DNA of 44,291 nucleotides, from NCBI GenBank assembly GCA_027069135.1, contig JALXFE010000429.1, positions 1-44,291 of the forward strand, in the 5' to 3' direction. Positions 34,367 to 41,877 of this stretch are shown in pieces. A program made the translations under genes and the position numbers. Position 1 is the first letter of the stretch; every line of letters starts with the position of its first letter. Below the pieces are notes generated by a model that ran no database searches, was not told where the DNA came from, and worked only from the letters and a program-made list of their open reading frames with translations. This stretch comes from Thermoanaerobaculia bacterium. GTDB lineage: Bacteria > Acidobacteriota > Thermoanaerobaculia > Multivoradales > JAHZIX01.

Positions 34367-34927
34367 ATGCCGACACCAGAACAAGTGCGGGCGGTGGTCC
34401 GTAAAGTCGTCGAAGAGGTCCTGGGGAGCACACCCGCGGCCTCGCCGGAGAAGGCTTCCATACCGGCTTCGGCCCAGCGATCCGTGGCGATCGGTGCCGA
34501 CCATGGGGGCTACGCTCTCAAGGAAAGCCTCATGGCGTGGCTTCGTGAGGCCGGCTTCGCCGTGACGGATTGCGGCACCTTCTCTACCGACTCCTGCGAC
34601 TATCCGGATTTTGCCCATGAAGTCGCCCGGCGGATTAGCGACGGCAGTTGCCGGAACGGGGTGATCGTCGACGGGGCCGGTATCGGTTCCGCCATGGTAG
34701 CCAATAAAGTCCCCGGGGTCCGGGCGGCGCTTTGCTACGACCTGTCCTCGGCACGCAACAGCCGGGAGCACAATCACGCCAACGTGCTCACTTTGGGTGC
34801 TGCCCTGATCGGCGGCGGCCTCGCCCGGCAGATTCTCGAGACGTGGCTCGAAACCCCCTGGGGGCCGGACCGCCACGCCCGGAGGGTCGAGAAGATCTCT
34901 GCCGTCGAGGCTCGCTACCTGCGTTGA
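34367..34927 (+). CDS. rpiB: RpiB-type ribose-5-phosphate isomerase with encapsulation peptide
   Basis: This sugar-phosphate isomerase has RpiB/LacAB signatures (AIGADHGGYALKESL, SCDYPDFAH, ANKVPGVRAAL, NSREHNHANVLTLGA). Before the fold lies an extension of about 37 residues: the amphipathic helix MPTPEQVRAVVRKVVEEVLG and a Pro/Ala/Ser linker, as in cargo peptides of bacterial microcompartments. In the usual 'ICGTG' active-site loop the catalytic Cys is Asp102 (VDGAG), so the base or the substrate may differ. The ATG after GAGAAG is preferred; an upstream in-frame GTG would disturb the helix. It is the first gene of the shell operon, which indicates lumen location. Confidence 0.88.
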   Translation: MPTPEQVRAVVRKVVEEVLGSTPAASPEKASIPASAQRSVAIGADHGGYALKESLMAWLREAGFAVTDCGTFSTDSCDYPDFAHEVARRISDGSCRNGVIVDGAGIGSAMVANKVPGVRAALCYDLSSARNSREHNHANVLTLGAALIGGGLARQILETWLETPWGPDRHARRVEKISAVEARYLR

Positions 34928-34943
34928 CACCAAGGAAAATCCT

Positions 34944-35822
34944 ATGAACGATCAGCAGGCCATCATCGAAGAAGTCACCCGGAGAGTCTTGGCAGCCTTG
35001 GGATCTTCCGAGGGTTGCTGCGCCGAGTGTGCCGGAGGCTGCGCCGCCTGCTGTAGTGACGAAGTCCGCTCCGCCGTCCATGCCGGAGCTTGTCGTATCA
35101 GTTATTGCGGCAACGGAGGGCGGGTTCCTTCGGATCTGGGCCGCTACATCGATCACACCCTGCTCAAGGCGGACACCACCCCGCAGGAGATCGACGTCCT
35201 CTGCGATGAGGCGAGGGAGTTTCAATTCGCCGCCGTCTGCGTCAACCCGGTCTGGGTCAAGCGAGCCTCTCAGCGGTTGCGGGGCAGCGGTGTCAAGGTC
35301 GCTTCCGTGGTGGGCTTTCCCCTGGGGGCCAGTGCCCCGGAGGTCAAGGCGTTGGAGACCCGTCGGGCTCTGCGAGACGGAGCCCGGGAGATCGATATGG
35401 TGATCAATATCGGCGCCCTCAAAGGGGGCGATTTCGATCTGGTCCAGAGGGATATCGCCAAGGTCACCGATGCCTGCAACGAAGTGGGTGCGATCAACAA
35501 GGTCATTATCGAGACGGCCTTGCTCGAAGATGAGGAAAAAGTCATCGCCTGCCGCCTGGCCCTGGCGGCCAAGGCGCATTACGTCAAGACTTCGACGGGT
35601 TTTTCCACGGCCGGCGCCACACTCTTCGACGTGGCCCTGATGCGGGAGACCGTCGGACCGGATATCGGGGTCAAGGCCGCCGGTGGAATCAAGAATGCAC
35701 AAGACGCACGCCAGATGATCGCCGCCGGAGCGACTCGGCTCGGGGCGTCGGCGGGAATTCAGATCGTCAAGGGCGTGGACGAGGCTCCCGCCCAGGAAGG
35801 GGAGCAACGTGGCGGATATTGA
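34944..35822 (+). CDS. deoC: Deoxyribose-phosphate aldolase with encapsulation peptide and cysteine-rich linker
   Basis: This class I aldolase cleaves 2-deoxyribose-5-phosphate to glyceraldehyde-3-phosphate and acetaldehyde. The Schiff-base lysine is Lys215 in VKTSTGF; Lys244 (KAAGGIK) and Asp151 (DMVINIG) complete the site. The N-terminal helix [20 protein letters not shown] resembles the helices of RpiB and the aldehyde dehydrogenase and is likely a cargo peptide. Between it and the catalytic domain, residues 25-55 hold eight cysteines (CC, C, C, CC, C, C), unlike ordinary DeoC; a metal or Fe-S site or disulfides are possible. It overlaps the BMC-T gene by 14 bases. Confidence 0.93.
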   Translation: MNDQQAIIEEVTRRVLAALGSSEGCCAECAGGCAACCSDEVRSAVHAGACRISYCGNGGRVPSDLGRYIDHTLLKADTTPQEIDVLCDEAREFQFAAVCVNPVWVKRASQRLRGSGVKVASVVGFPLGASAPEVKALETRRALRDGAREIDMVINIGALKGGDFDLVQRDIAKVTDACNEVGAINKVIIETALLEDEEKVIACRLALAAKAHYVKTSTGFSTAGATLFDVALMRETVGPDIGVKAAGGIKNAQDARQMIAAGATRLGASAGIQIVKGVDEAPAQEGEQRGGY

Positions 35823-36438
35823 TCTCAGGTCCTATGTCTTTCTGGACAGCTTGCAGCCTCAGTACGCGGCTTTTTTGGGGACCGTGGCCCAGGGTTTCCT
35901 TCCCCTCGTCGGGGATGCCTCTCTCTTTGTCGAAGTGTCGCCGGGAATCGAGATCAACCGATTGACGGATATCGCCTTGAAGAGCACCGATGTCCGCCCC
36001 GGGATGCAGATCGTCGAGCGCTACTATGGCCTTTTGGAGATCCACTCCCACTCCCAGGCGGAAACCCGCGCTGCAGGGGAAGCGATCTTGGAGGCGGTAG
36101 GCTTAAGCGAGCGGGATCGGATGAAACCGCGGGTGCTGAGCTCCCAGATCATCCGTCATGTGGCGGACCATCAGGTGCAGCTGATCAACCGGGTTCGTCA
36201 CGGCCAGATGCTTTTGGCCGGCGATACCCTCTACGTCTTGGAAGTCGAGCCGGCTCCCTATGCCGCCCTGGCGGCCAACGAGGCGGAGAAAGCTTCCCAG
36301 ATCAACGTGTTGGAGGTCCGGTCTCACGGTTCCTTCGGCCGGGTCTACCTGGGGGGCACGGAAGCGGATATCGACGTAGGCTGGCGCAGCGCCATCGCCG
36401 CCGTCGAGAGCATTGACGGAAGGGCGAGCAAGAAATAG
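35809..36438 (+). CDS. BMC-T shell protein, CsoS1D-like (double-stacking type)
   Basis: This tandem-domain shell protein forms trimers that look like pseudohexamers. The start '[26 protein letters not shown]' and the later '[25 protein letters not shown]' and '[12 protein letters not shown]' blocks are close to the Haliangium ochraceum BMC-T2/T3 proteins, whose trimers stack in pairs with a gated pore. The type assignment rests on remembered sequence, not alignment. The GTG start follows GGGGAG by 4 bases and lies inside the end of deoC, so the two are translationally coupled. Confidence 0.88.
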   Translation: MADIDLRSYVFLDSLQPQYAAFLGTVAQGFLPLVGDASLFVEVSPGIEINRLTDIALKSTDVRPGMQIVERYYGLLEIHSHSQAETRAAGEAILEAVGLSERDRMKPRVLSSQIIRHVADHQVQLINRVRHGQMLLAGDTLYVLEVEPAPYAALAANEAEKASQINVLEVRSHGSFGRVYLGGTEADIDVGWRSAIAAVESIDGRASKK

Positions 36439-36507
36439 GCGCCGACAGCAAGCACTCGGCAGAATGAACGTTTAGACGACAAACCTTGGAATAGAAGGAG
36501 TCATTCC

Positions 36508-36804
36508 ATGGCTGAAGCTTTGGGCATGATCGAAACGCGCGGTTTCGCCGCGGTAGTTGAAGCAGCAGACGCGATGGTCAAGGCTGCAAAGGTCGATTTG
36601 GTGGGCTACGAGAAGGTCGGCGGCGGCTACGTTACCGCCGTCGTTCGCGGCGATGTGGCGGCGGTCAAGGCCGCTGTCGAGGCGGGGGTTCGCGGCGCTG
36701 AAAAAGTCGGCGAAGTGGTCTCGGTCCATGTCATCGCCCGCCCCCATGAGAACGTCGACGGAGTCTTGCCTTTGGGCCGGGCACCGAAGACGGGCCGTAA
36801 GTAG
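36508..36804 (+). CDS. BMC-H shell protein (hexamer)
   Basis: This is the major shell tile, 98 residues, a single BMC domain. It starts '[26 protein letters not shown]' and has the pore loop '[17 protein letters not shown]' and the C-terminal [12 protein letters not shown]. Hexamers tile the facets, and small polar metabolites pass the pore. It resembles the H. ochraceum BMC-H strongly. AGAAGGAG lies 7 bases before the ATG, the best ribosome site in the operon, which fits a highly made subunit. Confidence 0.96.
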   Translation: MAEALGMIETRGFAAVVEAADAMVKAAKVDLVGYEKVGGGYVTAVVRGDVAAVKAAVEAGVRGAEKVGEVVSVHVIARPHENVDGVLPLGRAPKTGRK

Positions 36805-36806
36805 CC

Positions 36807-37097
36807 GTGCTGCTGGGCAAGGTCGTCGGCACGCTGGTCGCTAGCCGCAAGGAAGAGACCCTCGAGGGGCTCATCTTCCTGGTGGTGCGTCAGATAGGGG
36901 CTGACGGCGAGGAGACCGGTGCTTACGTGGTCGCCAACGACGCCGTCGGGGCGGGCGTCGGCGAGGTCGTGCTCTACGCCCAGGGAAGCTCCGCCCGGCA
37001 GACCGAATCCACCCGGGATCGGCCCTGCGACGCCGTCATCATGGCGATCGTCGACACCTGGGAAGTGGCAGGTACCGAGATCTACCGGAAGGAGTAG
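36807..37097 (+). CDS. BMC-P shell vertex protein (EutN/CcmL family), copy 1
   Basis: A 96-residue beta-barrel protein whose pentamers cap the vertices of the shell. Family features are the N-terminal '[19 protein letters not shown]', the central '[23 protein letters not shown]' and the C-terminal 'DAVIMAIVD'. The GTG start is 2 bases after the BMC-H stop. It is one of three vertex paralogues in the operon. Confidence 0.94.
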   Translation: MLLGKVVGTLVASRKEETLEGLIFLVVRQIGADGEETGAYVVANDAVGAGVGEVVLYAQGSSARQTESTRDRPCDAVIMAIVDTWEVAGTEIYRKE

Positions 37098-37102
37098 CCG
37101 AG

Positions 37103-38563
37103 ATGACTCGGATCGATTCGAGCGAGGTAGACGCCATCGTCCGGCGGGTGCGGGCGCGATTCGGCAAAGACTCGCCTCCTCCTTCGGCGTCCGTGTCCTC
37201 CGGAGGCTCGCCTTCTCCAACGGGTCGCCCCAAGGGCGGCGAGGGCGTCTTTGCCACCGTCGACGGTGCGGCGCAGGCCGCCTGGGAGGCCTACCACGAA
37301 TTTGGTCGGCGAGGTTTCGAGGTCCGCAAAGCCGTCATCGACAGCATTAGAGAGTCCATGCGGGAGCAGGCGGAACGCCTCGGGAGGATGGCCTACGAGG
37401 AGACGGGGCTCGGCCGACCGGAGGACAAACGGCTCAAGAATCTCCTGGTGACGGACAAAACCCCCGGGCCGGAGATACTCGAGACCCACACCGTGAGCGG
37501 GGACCTGGGCAAGACCTGGACCGAATACTCCCCCTATGGGGTCTTCGGTTCGATCACTCCGACCACCAATCCGACGGCGACGATTATCAACAACACCATC
37601 GGCATCCTTTCCGCTGGCAACGCCGTCGTCTTCAACGTTCATCCCAGCGCCCGCCGGGTCTCGCTCGAGAACGTCCGCCTGCTGAATCGGGCCATCGTCC
37701 GGGCCGGAGGCCCCCCGAACCTGGTCACGGCGGTCGAAAAACCCACCATTGAGACGGCGCAACAGCTGATGCGCCATCCCCGGGTTCGGGTGCTCCTGGT
37801 CACCGGTGGCCCCGCTGTGGTCAAAGAAGCGCTCAAGACGGATAAGAAGGCGATTACCGCCGGGCCCGGGAACCCTCCGGTGGTGGTGGACGAGACCGCC
37901 GATATTGAGCTTGCCGGTCGGGAGATCGTCCGCGGAGCCTCCTTCGACAACAACGTCATCTGCACGGACGAAAAAGAAGTCTTCGCGGTCTCTTCCATTG
38001 CGGACCGCCTCTTGCGAGCCCTCAAACGCAACGGCGCCTACCTCCTAAAAGGACATGAGCTGCGCAAGCTCGAGCGGGTGATCTTCAAGCAATTAGGCCC
38101 ACCGGGCAAACCAGGCAAGATCGACGCCCGGTGGATCGGCAAGAAACCCAGCGCCATCCTGGACCAGGTCGGCGTCCGGGTCGGCGACGAGGTGCGCCTG
38201 GTGGTCGCCGAGGTGCCCCGGGAGCATAGCCTCGTGTGGACGGAGCAGCTCATGCCGGTGCTGCCGGTGGTCCGGGTCGCCAACGTCGACGAGGCCATCG
38301 AGCTTGCCGTCCAGGCCGAACATCGATTCGGGCATACGGCCTCCATCTACTCGACGGATTTGGCAGCCATCACGCGTATGTCCCGAGCCATCAACGTCAG
38401 TATTTTCGTCGCCAACGGTCCCAACCTTGCGGGTCTTGGGTTCGGTGGGGAAGGGTTCACTTCCTTTTCCATCGCGAGCCCCACGGGGGAGGGGTTGACC
38501 ACGGCCCGTACCTTCAGCCGTATTCGCCGGGTCACGGTCGCCGGCTCCCTGCAGGGGATTTGA
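37103..38563 (+). CDS. CoA-acylating aldehyde dehydrogenase with encapsulation peptide
   Basis: A PduP/EutE-type enzyme that converts aldehyde, CoA and NAD+ to acyl-CoA and NADH. The catalytic cysteine is Cys287 in FDNNVICTDEKEV; other signatures are ITPTTNPTATIINN, VTGGPAVV and AGPGNPPVVVD. The N-terminal helix SSEVDAIVRRVRARFG and a Ser/Pro/Gly linker to about residue 45 mark it as shell cargo. Acetaldehyde from DeoC is the obvious substrate. It starts 5 bases after a vertex gene and its last base is shared with the start of the second BMC-T gene. Confidence 0.94.
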   Translation: MTRIDSSEVDAIVRRVRARFGKDSPPPSASVSSGGSPSPTGRPKGGEGVFATVDGAAQAAWEAYHEFGRRGFEVRKAVIDSIRESMREQAERLGRMAYEETGLGRPEDKRLKNLLVTDKTPGPEILETHTVSGDLGKTWTEYSPYGVFGSITPTTNPTATIINNTIGILSAGNAVVFNVHPSARRVSLENVRLLNRAIVRAGGPPNLVTAVEKPTIETAQQLMRHPRVRVLLVTGGPAVVKEALKTDKKAITAGPGNPPVVVDETADIELAGREIVRGASFDNNVICTDEKEVFAVSSIADRLLRALKRNGAYLLKGHELRKLERVIFKQLGPPGKPGKIDARWIGKKPSAILDQVGVRVGDEVRLVVAEVPREHSLVWTEQLMPVLPVVRVANVDEAIELAVQAEHRFGHTASIYSTDLAAITRMSRAINVSIFVANGPNLAGLGFGGEGFTSFSIASPTGEGLTTARTFSRIRRVTVAGSLQGI

Positions 38564-39156
38564 TGGAACCGGCCCTCGCCATGCTCGAGTTTCCGTCCAT
38601 CGCCCGGGGGATCCGGGCCGGTGATGCGATGGTGAAGCGAGCGACTCTCAAGGCATTGCGTTGCGGCACGGTGCATCCGGGAAAGTACCTGATCCTGGCC
38701 TCCGGGGAGGTCGGGGAGGTTGAAGAAGCGCTGTTGGCGGCAGACGAGGCCGGAAGCTCCGCGATCTCGGCCCGGGTCTTCCTGCCGGCGGTCCACGACG
38801 AGGTCATCCGAGGGCTTTGTGGCGGCCGCCGTGAGGCTCGTGGCGGGGCTCTGGGAGTGGTCGAGACCCGGACGGTGCCGGCGGTGCTCAATTTTTCCGA
38901 TGCGGCCCTCAAGGGAGCCCACGTGGACCTCTCGCACCTGGCCCTGGCGGATGGCCTCGGAGGGAAGGGCTACGCTCTTTTCTCCGGCGAAGTCTTTGAC
39001 GTCGAGGCGGCTTTGGAGCTCGGAGAAGCCCGCCTGGGCAGTGATCGGGAGATCGTCGGGCAGATCCTGATTCCCCGCCTCGATCCGGAGATGTCCGCCA
39101 ACCTGGAGCGATCCGGGACCTTCCTCGACAGCCTGCCGGCTCCGGTGGGGGGCTGA
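38563..39156 (+). CDS. BMC-T shell protein, single-layer type
   Basis: This second tandem-domain shell protein has 197 residues. The first domain starts 'ALAMLEFPSIARGIRAGDAMVKRA' and the second 'ALGVVETRTVPAVLNFSDAALKGAHV', each a BMC fold; the arrangement matches H. ochraceum BMC-T1. Such trimers occupy facet positions and often offer a distinct pore. The ATG overlaps the dehydrogenase stop (TGATG) and follows AGGGG by 5 bases. Confidence 0.92.
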   Translation: MEPALAMLEFPSIARGIRAGDAMVKRATLKALRCGTVHPGKYLILASGEVGEVEEALLAADEAGSSAISARVFLPAVHDEVIRGLCGGRREARGGALGVVETRTVPAVLNFSDAALKGAHVDLSHLALADGLGGKGYALFSGEVFDVEAALELGEARLGSDREIVGQILIPRLDPEMSANLERSGTFLDSLPAPVGG

Positions 39157-39159
39157 TCG

Positions 39160-39453
39160 ATGCGCCTGGCCCGAGTCATCGGTACGGTGGTGGCGACGCA
39201 GAAGGCACCGGGTCTCGAAGGCTTGAAGCTGCTGATCATCCAGCCCCTCGATCGCCAGCAAGAACCCAAAGGAGGCGCCGTGGTTGCCGTCGACGCCGTC
39301 GCCATGGCGGGGTCCGGTGAGCTGGTCTACTTCGTCGCCAGCCGAGAGGCCGCCGTCGCCTGCCCCAACACCTTCGTACCCGTAGACCACGCCATCACCG
39401 GCATCGCCGACCAGGTCTGCGATCTGACGACGGGGCGCGGGAGCTCGTCATGA
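39160..39453 (+). CDS. BMC-P shell vertex protein, copy 2
   Basis: A 97-residue EutN/CcmL pentamer subunit with 'ARVIGTVVATQKAPGLEGLKLLIIQPL', 'VAVDAVAMAGSGELVYFVASREAA' and 'DHAITGIAD'. It differs clearly from copies 1 and 3, as in shells that use several vertex proteins. It follows the BMC-T gene by 3 bases and overlaps copy 3 by 4 bases. Confidence 0.94.
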   Translation: MRLARVIGTVVATQKAPGLEGLKLLIIQPLDRQQEPKGGAVVAVDAVAMAGSGELVYFVASREAAVACPNTFVPVDHAITGIADQVCDLTTGRGSSS

Positions 39454-39722
39454 AAATCGCCCGAGCCACCGGCACCGTCGTCTCGACCTTCAACTCCCCC
39501 TCCCTCGACGGGCGCACCCTGCTCCTCTGTGACCTCTTGGGCCCCGACCTCCAACCCACCGGCGACTACCTCATCGCCGTCGACGCCATCGGCGCCGGCG
39601 CCGGAGAAACCGTCCTTCTCCTAGACGAAGGCACCGGCGCCCGCCAAGTCTTAGCCGACCCCGACGCCCCCATCCGCACCGTCGTCGTCGGCATCGTCGA
39701 TGAGGTGGAAACCGGCGGATGA
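39450..39722 (+). CDS. BMC-P shell vertex protein, copy 3
   Basis: A 90-residue EutN/CcmL pentamer subunit with 'ARATGTVVSTFNSPSLDGRTLLLCDLL', 'VAVDAIGAGAGETVLLLDEGTGAR' and 'RTVVVGIVDEVE'. It starts within the stop of copy 2 (ATGA) after GGGAG. Third-position C is extreme here compared with the genes before it. It is the last visible gene of the microcompartment operon. Confidence 0.94.
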   Translation: MKIARATGTVVSTFNSPSLDGRTLLLCDLLGPDLQPTGDYLIAVDAIGAGAGETVLLLDEGTGARQVLADPDAPIRTVVVGIVDEVETGG

Positions 39723-39762
39723 AGAGCCGGAGGGGTCGGTAGTTGCCCTAGTGGTAAGCGGC

Positions 39763-40032
39763 ATGCCTGAAATTTCGAGATTTTTCGGGATAATTATCCG
39801 AATGTATGCTGAAGCAGGAGGCAAGCATCATCGGCCGCACCTGCACGCCATCTACCAAGATTCTGTCGGGGTATATGGTCTCGATACGATCGAGTTGCTG
39901 GCGGGTTCGTTACCGAGGAAGCAGCATCGGTTGGTTCTAGCCTGGGCCGAATTGCATAGTGAAGAACTCCGGGAAAACTGGGGCACGTTGCAGGACGGGC
40001 GGCTACCCAATAGGATTGAGCCATTGGGGTAA
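39763..40032 (+). CDS. DUF4160 family protein
   Basis: An 89-residue protein with the DUF4160 pattern: 'PEISRFFGIIIRMYAE' at the start, the His-rich HHRPHLHAIYQD centre and 'ALAWAELHSEEL'-like C-terminal helix (here LAWAELHSEELRENW). The family is usually paired with DUF2442 genes and the pair has been suggested to be a toxin-antitoxin or mobile accessory module; no activity is proven. The gene is richer in A/T than the shell operon, which suggests separate acquisition. The ribosome site is weak, so the start is only probable. Confidence 0.8.
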   Translation: MPEISRFFGIIIRMYAEAGGKHHRPHLHAIYQDSVGVYGLDTIELLAGSLPRKQHRLVLAWAELHSEELRENWGTLQDGRLPNRIEPLG

Positions 40033-40038
40033 AATGGA

Positions 40039-40341
40039 ATGGACTTTTTTCACAGGATTTGCCGAGTCACCGCTTTCAATAAGGTCGCTCCGTTTACTCT
40101 GAGAGTAGTCTTCGACGATGGTGCAGCTCGGATCGTCGACTTTCTTCCGGTTCTCGAGGGTGAGATGTACGGCCCACTGAAGGACGGAGATGTTTTTGAC
40201 CAGGTGAGCCTCGATCCTGAAGCCCACACCCTAGTCTGGCCCAACGGAGCCGACTTTGATCCGGCAACACTCTACGATTGGCCCAAAGAGGGGCCCCTCC
40301 TTACCAAGCTAGCCCAGACCTGGGCAGTGACCGCTCGATGA
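40039..40341 (+). CDS. DUF2442 family protein
   Basis: A 100-residue protein with the family pattern 'RVTAFNKVAPFTLRVVFDDGAARIVDF', 'GPLKDGDVFDQVSLDPEAHTLVWPNGADFDPATLYDW'. It starts 6 bases after the DUF4160 gene, the standard pairing. It converges on, and overlaps by 41 bases, the truncated PIN gene on the other strand. Function unknown. Confidence 0.85.
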   Translation: MDFFHRICRVTAFNKVAPFTLRVVFDDGAARIVDFLPVLEGEMYGPLKDGDVFDQVSLDPEAHTLVWPNGADFDPATLYDWPKEGPLLTKLAQTWAVTAR

Positions 40342-40504
40342 CGAGGCTATTCAGCGCCTGCTGTCCGTCTGGCTTCACCCGGACTTCGTCAGCCACACCC
40401 CTAGGGATGATCAACTCCCCGGCGAGGTCTCGAAGCAGGTGGAGTCGATAGATCTTTCCGAGCAGGATCAGCGGCGAGGCGTTGACCACCCACCGGCTAC
40501 TCAT
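40301..40504 (-). pseudogene. Truncated PIN-domain toxin (DUF3368 type)
   Basis: Only the first 67 residues remain: 'RWVVNASPLILLGKIYRLHLLRDLAGELIIPRGVADEV' is the start of DUF3368 PIN ribonucleases, which normally run to about 150 residues. The later acidic catalytic residues are missing because the gene ends inside the convergent DUF2442 gene. It overlaps its UPF0175 antitoxin by 8 bases, the usual arrangement, so the pair was once a type II toxin-antitoxin locus. The remaining fragment is probably inactive. Confidence 0.75.
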
Positions 40505-40748
40505 GCTCGATCTCTGCGATCAGCTCCTCGTAAGTAACCTGGCAGGCGGGGACTTTCCGTCGGAAGAGTTCTTCAAGAAACTCAGCGCGGCTGAGCCCTG
40601 CTATCTCGGCGGCTTTGCCTTGAGAGATCGCGCCCTGGGCGTACCACTGCACGCAAGCCGCGACTCTCATCTCTCGCGTAAACTCTCTTGGCGAAAGCCG
40701 CAGCGCGGAGAAGGTACCCGGGGGCATGTCGTAGGCGATAGTGGCCAT
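40497..40748 (-). CDS. UPF0175 family antitoxin
   Basis: An 83-residue protein matching UPF0175: 'LSPREFTREMRVAACVQWYAQGAISQGKAAEIAGLSRAEFLEELFRRKV', with a predicted helix-turn-helix in the middle. UPF0175 proteins are cognate antitoxins of DUF3368 PIN toxins and presumably repress their own promoter. GGAG lies 8 bases before the ATG. It appears intact although its toxin is truncated. Confidence 0.85.
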   Translation of the reverse strand: MATIAYDMPPGTFSALRLSPREFTREMRVAACVQWYAQGAISQGKAAEIAGLSRAEFLEELFRRKVPACQVTYEELIAEIEHE

Positions 40749-41092
40749 TCTTCACTCTCCGTGAAGCACCAAAGCTCGCTCGTCACGGGGCTGACATTGG
40801 TGACTGCGAGGCGATCACGACAACCTGGCCCGAGTCATGATCGCCGGCTCAAGTCGTCCCCAGTCTACCAGCCCAGCAGACCTGGTCGGCTCGAAGAGCC
40901 CGGCGGTGAAAGATTCTGGAGGATGGCAAACGCAATTCCGATTCAAGCCGATCAGCCTTCCGGCTCGGGTGGCGTAGGTAATCGGCTTCAGATCGGAACC
41001 CTGTTCGCTCTGCTCCGGAACGGTGTTCGCTCCCCGATCGCTGACGACGATCACTCGCCCAAGAGCTCGTCCAATTCTGGATTCTTCTGGAT
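40749..41092. other. Intergenic region with inverted repeat and candidate enhancer sites
   Basis: No gene is supported here. It holds a perfect 8-base inverted repeat (GGCGATCA at 40810-40817, TGATCGCC at 40838-40845) and, nearer the sigma-54 promoter, two phased direct repeats described separately. Confidence 0.4.
40995..41032 (+). promoter_or_regulatory. Two phased repeats, candidate upstream activator sites
   Basis: GGAACCCTGTTCGCTC and GGAACGGTGTTCGCTC (14 of 16 identical) start 22 bases apart, two helical turns. Each contains a GAAC-N3-GTTC dyad. They lie 60-98 bases before the -24 box of the sigma-54 promoter, where enhancer sites for sigma-54 activators usually sit. Confidence 0.5.
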
Positions 41093-41109
41093 CTGGCATG
41101 CCCCTTGCT
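41093..41109 (+). promoter_or_regulatory. Candidate sigma-54 promoter
   Basis: CTGGCATGCCCCTTGCT matches the consensus YTGGCACGRNNNTTGCW at all but two fixed positions and keeps the critical GG (-24) and GC (-12) at the right spacing. A transcript would start near 41120, about 50 bases before the cysteine hydrolase ATG, which has a strong AAAGGAGA ribosome site. Confidence 0.65.
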
Positions 41110-41169
41110 CTATTGGGGAGGCAGGAGAGTTCGCAACCACCATCACCGGTTTCTCAAAGGAGACACATC

Positions 41170-41844
41170 ATGTTTGAGATCGGCTCTGAAGACACCGCCC
41201 TCTTGATCACCGACCCACAGAACGATTTTCTCAGCCCCGACGGAGTGGCCTGGGCCTTGGTCGGTGAGAGCATCACCGAGAACAACACCATCGAGAACAT
41301 CGAGGCTCTGTTCAAGGCTGCCAAAGAGGCCGGGTTGAACGTCTTTGTTTCGCCCTACTACTACCCCCATGACCACAGCTAGGAGTTTGGCGGGACGCTC
41401 GAGAACGCCATGCACGAGATGAAGATGTTCGATCGCACGGATGCCCTCGACCCCGAAGGCTTCGCAGGTTCCGGGGCCGATTTCTTGGAGCGCTACAAGC
41501 CGTACATCGAGGATGGCAAGACCGTCGTCGCGAGTCCGCACAAGATCTACGGTCCCGAGTCGAGGGACCTCGTCCTGCAGCTGCGCAAACGGAAGATCGA
41601 CGAGGTGATCCTGGGTGGAATGTTCGCCAACCTGTGCCCTGAGGCCCACATGAGGGAGCTCATGGAGCAGGGCTTCGAAGTAGCGGTCGTCAAGGATGCC
41701 ACCGCCGCCGCCGTGACCCCGGATCTCGGCAACGGCTACGAGGCTGCCGTGGTCAATTTCGGTTTCATCGCCAACGCTGTGGTCACAACGGAAGAAGCCT
41801 TGGCTGCGATATCGGCCATCGAGCCCGCGTTGGTCGCCGTCTAG
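41170..41844 (+). pseudogene. Isochorismatase-family cysteine hydrolase interrupted by an amber codon
   Basis: Two in-frame pieces together make a complete cysteine hydrolase of about 224 residues: ITDPQNDFLSPDG with the catalytic Asp, ASPHK with the Lys, and GGMFANLCPEAHMREL with the nucleophile Cys. The reading frame is broken only by TAG at 41380-41382, in 'YYYPHDHS*EFGGTLE', where relatives have Trp; one base change (TGG to TAG) explains it. No frame shift or deletion is seen. It is therefore a young pseudogene, unless amber is read through. It follows a sigma-54 promoter. Confidence 0.82.
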
Positions 41845-41877
41845 TCGGCTCTGATCACTGCTGGAGGAATCACCCAC

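Noticed and set aside
40482-41177. 231-codon plus-strand frame across the antitoxin and the intergenic region
   Set aside because: It runs antisense through the UPF0175 gene and over the sigma-54 promoter, with no recognisable domain.
41380-41382. TAG read as pyrrolysine or selenocysteine-like recoding
   Set aside because: Relatives have Trp at this place and one base change explains the stop; the residue is not catalytic. Kept only as a remote option in the finding.
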